From RGIG5612 sp045598285 (GTDB lineage: Bacteria > Bacillota > Clostridia > Lachnospirales > Lachnospiraceae), in the NCBI GenBank assembly GCA_045598285.1, contig JAZLLU010000025.1, positions 12,393-76,392 on the forward strand: a stretch of 64,000 nt of DNA, in the 5' to 3' direction. How positions within the stretch are numbered: the first letter of the stretch is position 1; every line of letters starts with the position of its first letter. The translations under genes and the position numbers were made by a program. Of this stretch, positions 1 through 7,430 are shown piece after piece. The notes beneath the pieces are model-generated. The model saw only the letters and a program-made list of their open reading frames with translations. It did no database searches and was not told the DNA's origin.

Positions 1-33
1 GAAGCCGTTCCCTATTACTAGCAAAGCACTCAT
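1..33 (-). CDS. 5' end of a gene running off the window, possibly AbiH-like
   Basis: An ATG at 33-31 on the minus strand is preceded by GGGAGG at good spacing. It opens a frame reading MSALLVIGNGF before the window ends. A start followed by a hydrophobic strand and GNGF is typical of AbiH-family abortive-infection proteins, which usually continue as GNGFD, but eleven residues are too few to decide. A good promoter lies about 75 bases upstream inside a dispersed repeat. Confidence 0.4.
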   Translation of the reverse strand, partial: MSALLVIGNGF

Positions 34-113
34 TTTATTCCTCCCTGTTAAATCTTTTATATTTTCCACTAAATATTATTGTATATTGCTATTTCACATT
101 CATACCAAATCAA

Positions 114-143
114 ATTATAAACGATTACTTTTTGACATTCCAA
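114..143 (-). promoter_or_regulatory. Promoter carried by the left part of repeat copy A
   Basis: On the minus strand TTGGAA (143-138) and TATAAT (119-114) are separated by 18 bases and point at the gene starting at 33. The predicted 5' UTR is about 75 nt. The same arrangement (TTGGAA, 18 bases, TATTAT) recurs at 28475-28504 in another copy of the repeat. Confidence 0.5.
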
Positions 144-156
144 CCAACGTTGATAG

Positions 157-500
157 TATTTTTCATGTCTCGCAGGGTTTTACTCAGAAAATTTCGGATG
201 GGATGCCCGGGTTTTTGAATTTTAAAATTGTTTTTTAGGGGTTTAAATCCGAATTTAAGAATTAAAACAAAGCCAGTTGCTTCGCGAGCCCTTGATATTG
301 CATGGTTGATTGCACGTTTGTAAAAAACTGCAAATGAAGGAGTCTAATCAGCTTATGACGATATAAGTAACAAATATTTTGGCTAAACAATAGCTCAAGG
401 TCCGGTTTCCCGGACCCTGACATTCATTAATATTTTTTCTTTTCTTAGCCCCTACTAAGAGACCCTATCGAAGGGAAACCCCACTAAGGTTTGATTATCC
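157..500. repeat. Dispersed non-coding repeat, copy A
   Basis: About 344 bases are clearly similar, in the same orientation, to 23757-24084 (copy B), from the TTTCATGTCTCG motif to GATTATCC. Shared landmarks include GTTGCTTCGCGAGCCCTTGA and an inverted repeat GGTCCGG-TTTC-CCGGACC at 399-416. No long reading frame is present. Flanking bases 71-156 are shared with copy D near 28.45 kb instead. The right boundary falls inside a GNAT gene remnant. This may be a miniature mobile element or a recombined regulatory region. Confidence 0.75.
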
Positions 501-591
501 AAATTTGTTTGCATATATTCAACTACTGGCTCATCATGCATCCATTCAAGCATAAATGGTACATCTTTTTTTCAAGCTTTCTAAGGTTCAT
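501..591 (-). pseudogene. 5' remnant of a GNAT acetyltransferase gene, cut by repeat A
   Basis: The ATG at 591-589 overlaps the stop of the cytidylyltransferase (ATGA). It reads MNLRKLEKK and then, after a one-base shift in a run of seven A, VPFMLEWMHDEPVVEYMQ, the usual N-terminus of GNAT acetyltransferases that modify small substrates. Homology stops where repeat A begins at 500. The gene was probably the last gene of the TRAP/cytidylyltransferase operon and translationally coupled to it. The identification rests on about 28 residues. Confidence 0.55.
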
Positions 592-989
592 TTAAGTTCA
601 CTTCTTATTTGTGTTGACGAAATTCCTGGTGTCCTTTTTAGTCTCGCAACTTCTTTGCCATTATTTTGACACCATTCTTTTATTTGGTCAAACCTTTCGC
701 CCGTGTGGTCCTCACCTAAGCACAAAACATCAAAGTCAAAATCTTGAATTGTATCTTTGTTTATATGTTTATACTCAACAACCTCGTTAACTATGCCTAT
801 CGAACTAATTAATTCCATTCTTTCTTCTGTAGAATAAAATAGTTCTTGATCTGGTTTATACATTTTTGTACATTCACCATCTTGTACGGCCACAATCAAA
901 TAATCTCCATGTTGTATTGCTTGTTTAAGCAATCTTAAATGTCCTAAATGAAAATAATCAAAGACACCAAATAACAATACCTTTTTCAT
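588..989 (-). CDS. TagD-type cytidylyltransferase
   Basis: This 133-residue protein has the HxGH nucleotidyltransferase signature (FDYFHLGHLRLL, about residues 10-21) and a C-terminal ISSTQIR motif. That is the compact one-domain architecture of glycerol-3-phosphate cytidylyltransferase (TagD) and relatives. It should join CTP to an alcohol phosphate to give a CDP-alcohol in the cytoplasm. It follows dctM by 18 bases and has AAAGGA before its ATG. In this operon it probably takes the LicC role, activating whatever the LicA-like kinase phosphorylates. The substrate cannot be read from the sequence. Confidence 0.85.
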   Translation of the reverse strand: MKKVLLFGVFDYFHLGHLRLLKQAIQHGDYLIVAVQDGECTKMYKPDQELFYSTEERMELISSIGIVNEVVEYKHINKDTIQDFDFDVLCLGEDHTGERFDQIKEWCQNNGKEVARLKRTPGISSTQIRSELK

Positions 990-1007
990 TAATAATCCTT
1001 TCTAGTT

Positions 1008-2327
1008 TTACGCTAGGCCAAATAATCTTGGTAGAAATAATCCATACGCAGGAACATATGTTGTAATAATTAATGTTGGGAGCCATGCAAAAGCTATTAA
1101 TGCCATATCTGGTCCTAACATATCTTTTAGTTCTGCTCCTGTAATTCTTCCTGATAAATAAAGCAGTGGTGCTGTAGGTGGAGTTACATTTCCCATACCA
1201 ATATTCACGCCCAATATAGCCGCAAAATGAATTGGGCTAACTCCTAAAGCTGTTACAATTGGTAAAAGTATTGGTGTTGCCAAAACCGTTGCTGAACAAT
1301 CATCCATAAGCATACCAAGAATAATCATAAAAATATTTATCATTATAAGAATAACAATTTTACTCTCCGAAATTGATGTTAAGAAATTTAAGATTGTATT
1401 TGGTAAATTTTCGCTTATATAAAGTCTACTTAAAATCTGAACAGAGAAAAGCATAATCATAATTGTTCCTGCCGTTTCACCTGCTTGAATTAAAGCCGTT
1501 TTAAGTTCTTTTCCCCTTATTTTTTTGTAGTATAAAATTCCAACTGGAATAGCATATATTACTGATAAGGCTGCCGCTTCTGTTGCAGTTAAAATTCCAC
1601 CATAGATAGAACCTAGAATAATAACGGGCATAATAAGTGCTGGTATTGCACTTGCTCCCCTATGTTCTGCTTTTGCAAGTCTTTTTTCTTCTTGTCTTCT
1701 AGCTTTTTCAACCATTTTATCTACAACTTTTATATTAGGATTTCTCTTTGCATACCAAAGTTGTACGAGTGAAAATAAAACCATTAAAGTAAGTCCTGGA
1801 ATAACAGTAGCTAAGAAGCACGCTAACACTGACTCGCCAGATGCCCATGCATATAATATCATAAGCATTGAAGGTGGAATTAATATTCCAAGAACTCCCG
1901 AGGATGCAACTAGTGCACCTATTAATCCGTCTGGATATCCATTTTGTTTAAGTCTTGGAATCATTATAGAACCAATACATGAAATTGTTGCAGATGAAGA
2001 ACCTGAAACGGCACCAAATACTGCACAAGCAACTACCGTTACAATTCCTAATCCGCCTTTTGACTTTCCAACAAAACGTTCAACGGTAGATATTAATGCC
2101 TCTCCAATACCTCCCTTATCCATTATCGCGCCTGCTAGCACAAATAAAGGTATCGTAAGCATTAAAATAGAATTTGTCTTATTGTAACCAAATGCCATTA
2201 AAAATGACGAATCATATCCACCTAAAAAACATATACTTGCTGCAGAAGCAAGGAACGCAAATGGAATTGGAACGCCAATAATTAATGTAACCAGAAGGAT
2301 AATAAGTGCAATTACTATAAGTTTCAT
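1008..2327 (-). CDS. dctM: TRAP transporter large permease (DctM family)
   Basis: The 439 residues are almost entirely hydrophobic, with the many transmembrane segments typical of DctM (usual length about 425-440). Characteristic stretches include FAFLASAASICFLGG near the start, GAIMDKGG, GILIPPSMLMILYAW and NIGMGNVTPPTAPLLY. It forms the sodium- or proton-coupled channel that works with a small permease and a periplasmic or lipid-anchored binding protein. AGGAGGATAAACA precedes the ATG, which overlaps the dctQ stop (ATGA). TRAP systems import organic acids and related solutes, so the operon's substrate is probably a charged acid rather than choline. Confidence 0.93.
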   Translation of the reverse strand: MKLIVIALIILLVTLIIGVPIPFAFLASAASICFLGGYDSSFLMAFGYNKTNSILMLTIPLFVLAGAIMDKGGIGEALISTVERFVGKSKGGLGIVTVVACAVFGAVSGSSSATISCIGSIMIPRLKQNGYPDGLIGALVASSGVLGILIPPSMLMILYAWASGESVLACFLATVIPGLTLMVLFSLVQLWYAKRNPNIKVVDKMVEKARRQEEKRLAKAEHRGASAIPALIMPVIILGSIYGGILTATEAAALSVIYAIPVGILYYKKIRGKELKTALIQAGETAGTIMIMLFSVQILSRLYISENLPNTILNFLTSISESKIVILIMINIFMIILGMLMDDCSATVLATPILLPIVTALGVSPIHFAAILGVNIGMGNVTPPTAPLLYLSGRITGAELKDMLGPDMALIAFAWLPTLIITTYVPAYGLFLPRLFGLA

Positions 2328-2860
2328 TGTTTATCCTCCTGTTCGTTTTTTGTAATTTTTATTAATTGTAATTTTTTAATTCCCAAAACTAAATCTCTAA
2401 TACAATAAATTGTCCATGCTATAAATGAAATAGCAATCGGTAATACTGCAATTACCACAGGGAACCTAAAAACGTTTGACCTTGCATTCATATTAATATT
2501 CCATATAACATATTCTACTGACCAAACACTCGCAAGGATTGACACAGCTAAATTTACTACATATCTAATAATGCTAATTATATTTAACACTTTTTTATTT
2601 TTTATAAACATGTCAACCATTTCCGCTTTTATTTGTGTGTCGTGCTTTGCCGCCAATGCGCTACCAATAAAATAAAGCCAAAATGCAGCTAACAAAATCA
2701 ATTCTTCGGATCCATAAAAATCCGTATGTATTACGTATCTTAAAAAAGCGCCTGCGAAAATTAAGCCGCAAACAGCTATTCCTGTAATAACAAGTATCCA
2801 GTTTGCTATCCATTCTGATATATTATCAATTGTTTTTAGAAAACTTACTTTATTTTTCAT
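2324..2860 (-). CDS. dctQ: TRAP transporter small permease (DctQ family)
   Basis: This 178-residue protein has four predicted transmembrane segments and the family's typical charged region between the second and third helices (SALAAKHDTQIKAEMVDMFI). It stabilises the large permease in the membrane. It lies between dctP and dctM, 7 bases downstream of dctP, and overlaps dctM by 4 bases. The ribosome binding site is weak (AAAAAGA), so it may be translated by reinitiation after dctP. Confidence 0.9.
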   Translation of the reverse strand: MKNKVSFLKTIDNISEWIANWILVITGIAVCGLIFAGAFLRYVIHTDFYGSEELILLAAFWLYFIGSALAAKHDTQIKAEMVDMFIKNKKVLNIISIIRYVVNLAVSILASVWSVEYVIWNINMNARSNVFRFPVVIAVLPIAISFIAWTIYCIRDLVLGIKKLQLIKITKNEQEDKQ

Positions 2861-2867
2861 AATCTTT

Positions 2868-3893
2868 TTATTTCAACATATCCTTGATATCTTCAAGAAA
2901 ATCTTCGCCCATATTCTTTGCAAGTTCCGGCCAAACATTTTCTCTAACATCTTTTGCTATGGCAGCTCTTTCTTCATCTGTAAATTCAATAATTTGTATT
3001 CCTTTTTCTGCCATCATATCCATATATTTTTGATCATCTGCTTTAGCAATTTCAAAACTATTATCACATTCTTCTTGAATTATTTTTGTAATTGCCTCTT
3101 GATCTTGTGGTAAAAGCTTTTGGAAAAATTGTTCATTCATCATTATTTGGGTTGCTTCTTGTGTAATCATATAATGATAATAATATTTAATTACATCTCT
3201 AAAATATAAGTAGTTTAAATTTGGAGGTCCTCCCATCCAGCCATTAACAGTTCCTGTTTGGATTGCTGTATATGTATCTGTATATGCAATTGTTGACGTT
3301 CTAAAACCTAATCTTCTTGTTGCGAGTGCAAAACTATCTAAACTTGGAACACGAATTAAAGTTCCCTTATCTGTATCTGACTTTTTAGGATTTTTTATTT
3401 CCTTAGCTGTTCCTACACCACTAAATCCTTCACAGAATATACCAAAGGAATGTATTCCAACTTTTTGTGCCGCTTCGTACACACCCTTAAAGAGCACTCC
3501 GTCTCTATCATAAGCTACTTTTAGCTCTTCATAATTCGATCCTAAATAAGGAAGCATTGAAGCCGTCATTTTAGGATCATAATTATCAGGTGCAGAAATA
3601 TGGCACATTTCAATTGTGCCCATCATTAATTCTTGAACTGTTGATGTGTAATCTCCTAATGAACTATCTGTATATAGATCAACCGTTACTCTACCTTCTG
3701 TGGCTTTCTCAATAGCTGCACATATTCTTCTATCTGCTTCACTAGCTATAGAATCTGTTGGATGCTGATTAGCAAAACGAATCTTAACTGGTGTAAAGCT
3801 AGATGTGTCCGTGTTATTTGTTTTTCCGCCACATGCACATAGAATAACTGCACTAACAAGTACTAATCCTATAATAGCCTTTACTTTTTTCAT
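2868..3893 (-). CDS. dctP: TRAP transporter substrate-binding lipoprotein (DctP family)
   Basis: The start at 3893 is chosen because GAGAGGA precedes it and it opens directly on a signal peptide, MKKVKAIIGLVLVSAVILCAC, with a lipobox cysteine near residue 20. An in-frame start 63 bases further upstream would overlap the previous gene. The mature protein has DctP features: RFANQHPTDS, a long helical hinge region, and the conserved stretch TGTVNGWMGGPPNLNYLYF. It captures the solute outside the cell. The family commonly binds carboxylates through one arginine, and IRVPS near the middle is a candidate. Confidence 0.92.
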   Translation of the reverse strand: MKKVKAIIGLVLVSAVILCACGGKTNNTDTSSFTPVKIRFANQHPTDSIASEADRRICAAIEKATEGRVTVDLYTDSSLGDYTSTVQELMMGTIEMCHISAPDNYDPKMTASMLPYLGSNYEELKVAYDRDGVLFKGVYEAAQKVGIHSFGIFCEGFSGVGTAKEIKNPKKSDTDKGTLIRVPSLDSFALATRRLGFRTSTIAYTDTYTAIQTGTVNGWMGGPPNLNYLYFRDVIKYYYHYMITQEATQIMMNEQFFQKLLPQDQEAITKIIQEECDNSFEIAKADDQKYMDMMAEKGIQIIEFTDEERAAIAKDVRENVWPELAKNMGEDFLEDIKDMLK

Positions 3894-3916
3894 AATACTA
3901 TCCTCTCTTATTTCAA

Positions 3917-4831
3917 CTATTTGTTTATAGATGGATTTCGTTGCAATTTTTCCCATTCACTTTTGCATACTAATGCATTATTTAAGTGCATTCTCCATCT
4001 ATATTCGTTGTATGTTGCATCTTTATTATGAGCTACATTATTTAAATGCCAATAAATCCACATGAAACTAATTGACATTTTATATAGCAAAAATTTCCCA
4101 TAATCTAATTCTTCATCTAAATCTTTAAAATAACTATTTAAAAACATTATATCTGCACCAGACCCCAAAATGTTTTGAGTGCAAAAGCTTGCTAAATCTA
4201 AATATTTATCTGCCATTGTTGAATATTCCCAATCGATAATATAGGCTCTTTCATTTGTAAAAATGAAATTTTGAAGAACAATATCAGAATGAACTGGGCA
4301 CTTATCAACATTTAAGCTTTCTTCAACCCATTTAGTTATTTCTAACAACTCCGTTTCATTTTTTACCATTTCTTCTGGAATCGGATAACCCGTGGTTAAA
4401 AAATCCTTCTTGTATATATTAAAATCTTTAATAAAGCTGAATTCACCAGCAAATTTTTCTTTTGATGTATGAAGTTTATTCAGTTGTTTTGTTAATTTAT
4501 CAACATTATTATTTAAGAATACTATTGATTGTTCTGTTGTGCATATGCCATCAACATATTCAAGCAATAAATTATTAACATCAGAACATATAAGGCGTGG
4601 TCCAACACCAATTTTGTCAGCAATAGATACATTTTTTATTTCTTTTGTGCGATCAATAAACTTTTCTGTGCCTTTTCCTGCAATACGAGCAAGAAACTTT
4701 CCTTTATTGCTGTAGACTATATATGATTTATTAGTCTTTCCGCCAGGAATAAATTCAATTTTTTCGATATTAATATTCGCTTTTTCAGCTAACTTATTTA
4801 TATCTTGTGTATATTCCAAATTTTTTTCCAT
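3917..4831 (-). CDS. LicA-like kinase (choline/aminoglycoside kinase fold)
   Basis: This 304-residue protein has an APH/ChoK fold: an N-terminal nucleotide-binding half (PGGKTNKSYIVYSNKGKFLAR), a Brenner-type catalytic motif CPVHSDIVLQNFI, and the metal site YIIDWEYS about 15 residues later. It resembles LicA and ethanolamine or choline kinases and should phosphorylate a small alcohol in the cytosol. The HSD replaces the more common HxD/HND of the loop but keeps the aspartate. It is first in the TRAP operon, with a promoter and operator immediately upstream. It probably phosphorylates the solute the TRAP system brings in. Choline itself is possible but unproven. Confidence 0.85.
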   Translation of the reverse strand: MEKNLEYTQDINKLAEKANINIEKIEFIPGGKTNKSYIVYSNKGKFLARIAGKGTEKFIDRTKEIKNVSIADKIGVGPRLICSDVNNLLLEYVDGICTTEQSIVFLNNNVDKLTKQLNKLHTSKEKFAGEFSFIKDFNIYKKDFLTTGYPIPEEMVKNETELLEITKWVEESLNVDKCPVHSDIVLQNFIFTNERAYIIDWEYSTMADKYLDLASFCTQNILGSGADIMFLNSYFKDLDEELDYGKFLLYKMSISFMWIYWHLNNVAHNKDATYNEYRWRMHLNNALVCKSEWEKLQRNPSINK

Positions 4832-4870
4832 TTCATAACCTATTTTCTACTATACTTAAAAGGTTTTCGT

Positions 4871-4899
4871 ATTTTAATATAGGATTGTCGATAGGTCAA
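4871..4899 (-). promoter_or_regulatory. Promoter of the licA-like/TRAP operon
   Basis: TTGACC (4899-4894), a 17-base spacer and TAAAAT (4876-4871) face the licA-like gene. The predicted start is about 33 bases before its ATG. It is a near-consensus vegetative promoter. Confidence 0.75.
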
Positions 4900-4903
4900 T
4901 CCT
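4881..4903. promoter_or_regulatory. Palindromic operator over the -35 element
   Basis: AGGATTG (4881-4887), nine bases and CAATCCT (4897-4903) form a perfect inverted repeat covering the -35 box and spacer of the licA-like promoter. Spacing suits a dimeric XRE repressor. The divergent gene at 5046 encodes such a regulator. Confidence 0.6.
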
Positions 4904-5045
4904 CGCAATAGTATTTCAACAATTTTATTGTTAATTTGTTGAATTTTTTTAACTTTTTCAACATATTTCTTGCTTTTTAGTTTTAATAGTATTAAATTAA
5001 CCTTATTATTAAAATCAAAACAATTTTTTTGAATGAGGGGCTTTT

Positions 5046-6017
5046 ATGTCAGTAGGAGAAAATATTAAAAAAAGAAGAAAAGCTTTAGGACTAAGCCAGC
5101 AAGTTCTTGCTGATGCCCTAGGTTATAAGACACGATCTTCAATTACGAAAATAGAAAGCGGAGAAACCAGCCTAAATAATGATAAACTATTTACATTCGC
5201 TAATATTTTAAATACTTCTGTAGAATATCTTTTAACTGGTAATTCTTCTCAAACAGAACATAGTATAGATAATAATTTATATGTTGAATCTGAAAAGTTC
5301 GTTGAAAAAGGTGCTAAAAAGTGCATTTCAATTTTGCTAGCAGGTGGCAAATATCGAGTTAATAAACTAAATGTACCTTTTCAATTTGTAACTGTTAAAG
5401 ATAAACCTATTGTGTTGTATACAATGGAAGTTTATCAAAGACATCCCCTTATTGATGATATTTATGTTGTCTGTCTTGACGGATGGGAAGACCTTATTTA
5501 TAACTGTGTTGAAAATTATAACATTAGTAAATTCAGAAAAATTATTCCTGCTGGAGAAAATGGAATTAAATCTGTAAAAAACGCAATTGAATGGCTTACT
5601 CCATCAAACAGCAATTACGATATAGTTATTTTGCAAGAAGCAACAAGACCTTTAATTGATCTTGAAACTATTTCAAACGCTATTTATTGTTGCAAAAAAA
5701 ACGGAAGTGCTATCCCCTTTACTTATCTTGAAGATACCACTCCCTTTTTATTCAATAAACAAACTCAAAATATTTCTCATCTTGATGCTTATAGTCTTAT
5801 TTCACTTCAGTCCCCAGAACTATACACTTTGGGAAACCTAAAATATTCATTTATAGAAGCATCAAAAACCAATCATGAATTGACCGAAAACAACTGCTCA
5901 GTTTTTATGCACCATATCGGCCGAAAACTATCTTTTTGTGATGGAAACAACAACAATCTTCGTATCATTCACGAAAACGATTTAAAACTATTTGAAGCAA
6001 TTCTTAATAACATATAA
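5046..6017 (+). CDS. XRE regulator fused to a degraded TarI/IspD-like domain
   Basis: Residues 5-63 are an XRE helix-turn-helix (IKKRRKALGLSQQVLADAL). Residues 93-320 follow the TarI/IspD cytidylyltransferase fold: ILLAGG at 96-101, DKPIVLYTMEVYQ, a QEATRP segment at 197-202, SPEL at 256-259 and NLRI at 304-307. Catalytic positions are altered: the PKQ lysine reads PFQ, HDxxRP reads QEATRP, TPQ reads SPE, TDD reads TEN, and the late lysine (NIK) is arginine. It is therefore probably a ligand sensor and not an enzyme. GAGGGG precedes the ATG. It is divergent from the licA-like operon and likely represses it in response to a CDP-alcohol or its precursor. Confidence 0.85.
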   Translation: MSVGENIKKRRKALGLSQQVLADALGYKTRSSITKIESGETSLNNDKLFTFANILNTSVEYLLTGNSSQTEHSIDNNLYVESEKFVEKGAKKCISILLAGGKYRVNKLNVPFQFVTVKDKPIVLYTMEVYQRHPLIDDIYVVCLDGWEDLIYNCVENYNISKFRKIIPAGENGIKSVKNAIEWLTPSNSNYDIVILQEATRPLIDLETISNAIYCCKKNGSAIPFTYLEDTTPFLFNKQTQNISHLDAYSLISLQSPELYTLGNLKYSFIEASKTNHELTENNCSVFMHHIGRKLSFCDGNNNNLRIIHENDLKLFEAILNNI

Positions 6018-6037
6018 CAAAAAATTTTTACTTCAAA

Positions 6038-6964
6038 TTAATTAGACTCAATCCATTCCTTAATAAAAGTTTTGTAATCTTTATTCGGTTCGAAAACGCA
6101 GTCATTATGAACCGTTTTTCTTTCTTCAACTGGTGGCAATTTCATATAATCGCCATAAACACTAGTTAATTGTTCATCATATCCTGCTGGCATATTAAAT
6201 TCATATCCTTCAAATTCACACTTTGCAACATCTGAAAAAATTCTCTTTGGAAAGAACAAAGGATGATTATTCATAATAAAGGTTGACTGAAGTAAGTTTG
6301 GATAATCCGTATCGCTTTTTCCATAACTCATGGCTATGTCTCTTGCTAATTTATAATTTTTAACAGGATTAAAATCTTTTGGTAGGTTTTCAACTCTTCC
6401 CCTATCAATATCGTTAAGCTTGGGGTTGTCTTTTCTCATGAACGTAGAATTTTCGTATGCAAAATTAATCATTTCTTTCATTCTTTCTTGTCCATTTTCT
6501 ACGTCCCATTCATCTAAAGGAAGAATATCAATAAGTATTCCTTGATTTAATTCTTTGTTATATGCAAACTTTTTAATAAGACATGTCGTATTTGAGTTTC
6601 TTAATTTCGCATACATATATCCGCTTCCTGAATCTGTTTCAGGAGTTTGAAGAAAATACGGTGGCTTAAACTCATCATAAAGTTTTAAGAATTTTTCATA
6701 GTCATCTCGTGGCATAAGAATATCAATATCATCATCCCACGGAATAAATCCTTTGTGTCTAATTGCTCCAAGCAATGTACCTGCATACAAAAAATATTTT
6801 AGATTGTTTTCTTCGCAAACTTTCACAAACCGAAGTAATAAATCCAATTCAACAGCCCAAATTTCTTTTTGCTGCTTTGTTATTAAATAATCGCATTTGA
6901 TTTCTTCTTCAAAAAAACTTTCAGGCAAAATTCCTTCTTTAATTATTCTTTCGCATTCAGTCAT
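6038..6964 (-). CDS. licD: LicD-family phosphotransferase
   Basis: The LicD signature is clear in this 308-residue protein: LKYFLYAGTLLGAIRHKG, then IPWDDDIDILMPRDDYEKF with the metal-binding aspartates. LicD enzymes transfer a phospho-substituent (phosphocholine in the best-known cases) from a CDP-carrier to a cell-surface glycan. AAGGA precedes the ATG. It is last of the eda-to-licD gene run and ends 20 bases from the convergent XRE-TarI-like gene, so it physically joins the two decoration modules. The transferred group need not be phosphocholine here. Confidence 0.88.
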   Translation of the reverse strand: MTECERIIKEGILPESFFEEEIKCDYLITKQQKEIWAVELDLLLRFVKVCEENNLKYFLYAGTLLGAIRHKGFIPWDDDIDILMPRDDYEKFLKLYDEFKPPYFLQTPETDSGSGYMYAKLRNSNTTCLIKKFAYNKELNQGILIDILPLDEWDVENGQERMKEMINFAYENSTFMRKDNPKLNDIDRGRVENLPKDFNPVKNYKLARDIAMSYGKSDTDYPNLLQSTFIMNNHPLFFPKRIFSDVAKCEFEGYEFNMPAGYDEQLTSVYGDYMKLPPVEERKTVHNDCVFEPNKDYKTFIKEWIESN

Positions 6965-6975
6965 TGTTTTATCCT

Positions 6976-7428
6976 TTATCCTAAAAACTTTTCCATATAC
7001 ATTGAAACTTTTGATGCATCAGAAATATTTTTATAGTTGTTTTTTACATAAAAAGATATTGCTCTTGAATTACTATTCTTTACTTCTAATTTTAAATAAT
7101 GCATGTCTTTATCTTTTGCTATCTCCTCGCATCTTTTTAGCAAAAGCGTTCCAAATCCTTTATTAATATTTTCCTCTATCAAAGCAATATAAGTAAGATA
7201 AGCTTTTTTTGTTTCTTTATCATTGACATATACTGCTGCAACACCTAAAATCTCTTCCTCAACAAGTCCTATCACGTAAGCATTGTCATATATCTTTTCA
7301 GTATATGTCCTTAAGCCAGCCACATCTTTAGCCATACTGTCAGACCACTGGCTTTCTATTTTATATATTACATTAAATAATTCTTCTTTTCCAATTCCTT
7401 GTGAATCATTAAGTATTTTAATATCCAT
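6976..7428 (-). CDS. GNAT-family N-acetyltransferase
   Basis: At 150 residues this is a single GNAT domain with the acetyl-CoA loop region NINKGFGTLLLKRCEE and the following beta strand HYLKLEVKNSNSRAISFYVKNNY typical of the family. It should transfer an acetyl group to an amine. It lies between licD and the ATP-grasp gene with gaps of 11 and 2 bases, so it is in the same operon. It could acetylate the amine made by the aminotransferase two genes upstream, or an amino sugar from the rml/fdt branch, which lacks an obvious dedicated acetyltransferase. Confidence 0.82.
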   Translation of the reverse strand: MDIKILNDSQGIGKEELFNVIYKIESQWSDSMAKDVAGLRTYTEKIYDNAYVIGLVEEEILGVAAVYVNDKETKKAYLTYIALIEENINKGFGTLLLKRCEEIAKDKDMHYLKLEVKNSNSRAISFYVKNNYKNISDASKVSMYMEKFLG

Positions 7429-7430
7429 AC

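Noticed and set aside
399..416. GGTCCGG-TTTC-CCGGACC hairpin as a transcription terminator
   Set aside because: Neither strand has a T-run directly after the stem, and it is conserved as part of the dispersed repeat, so I treat it as a structural part of that element.
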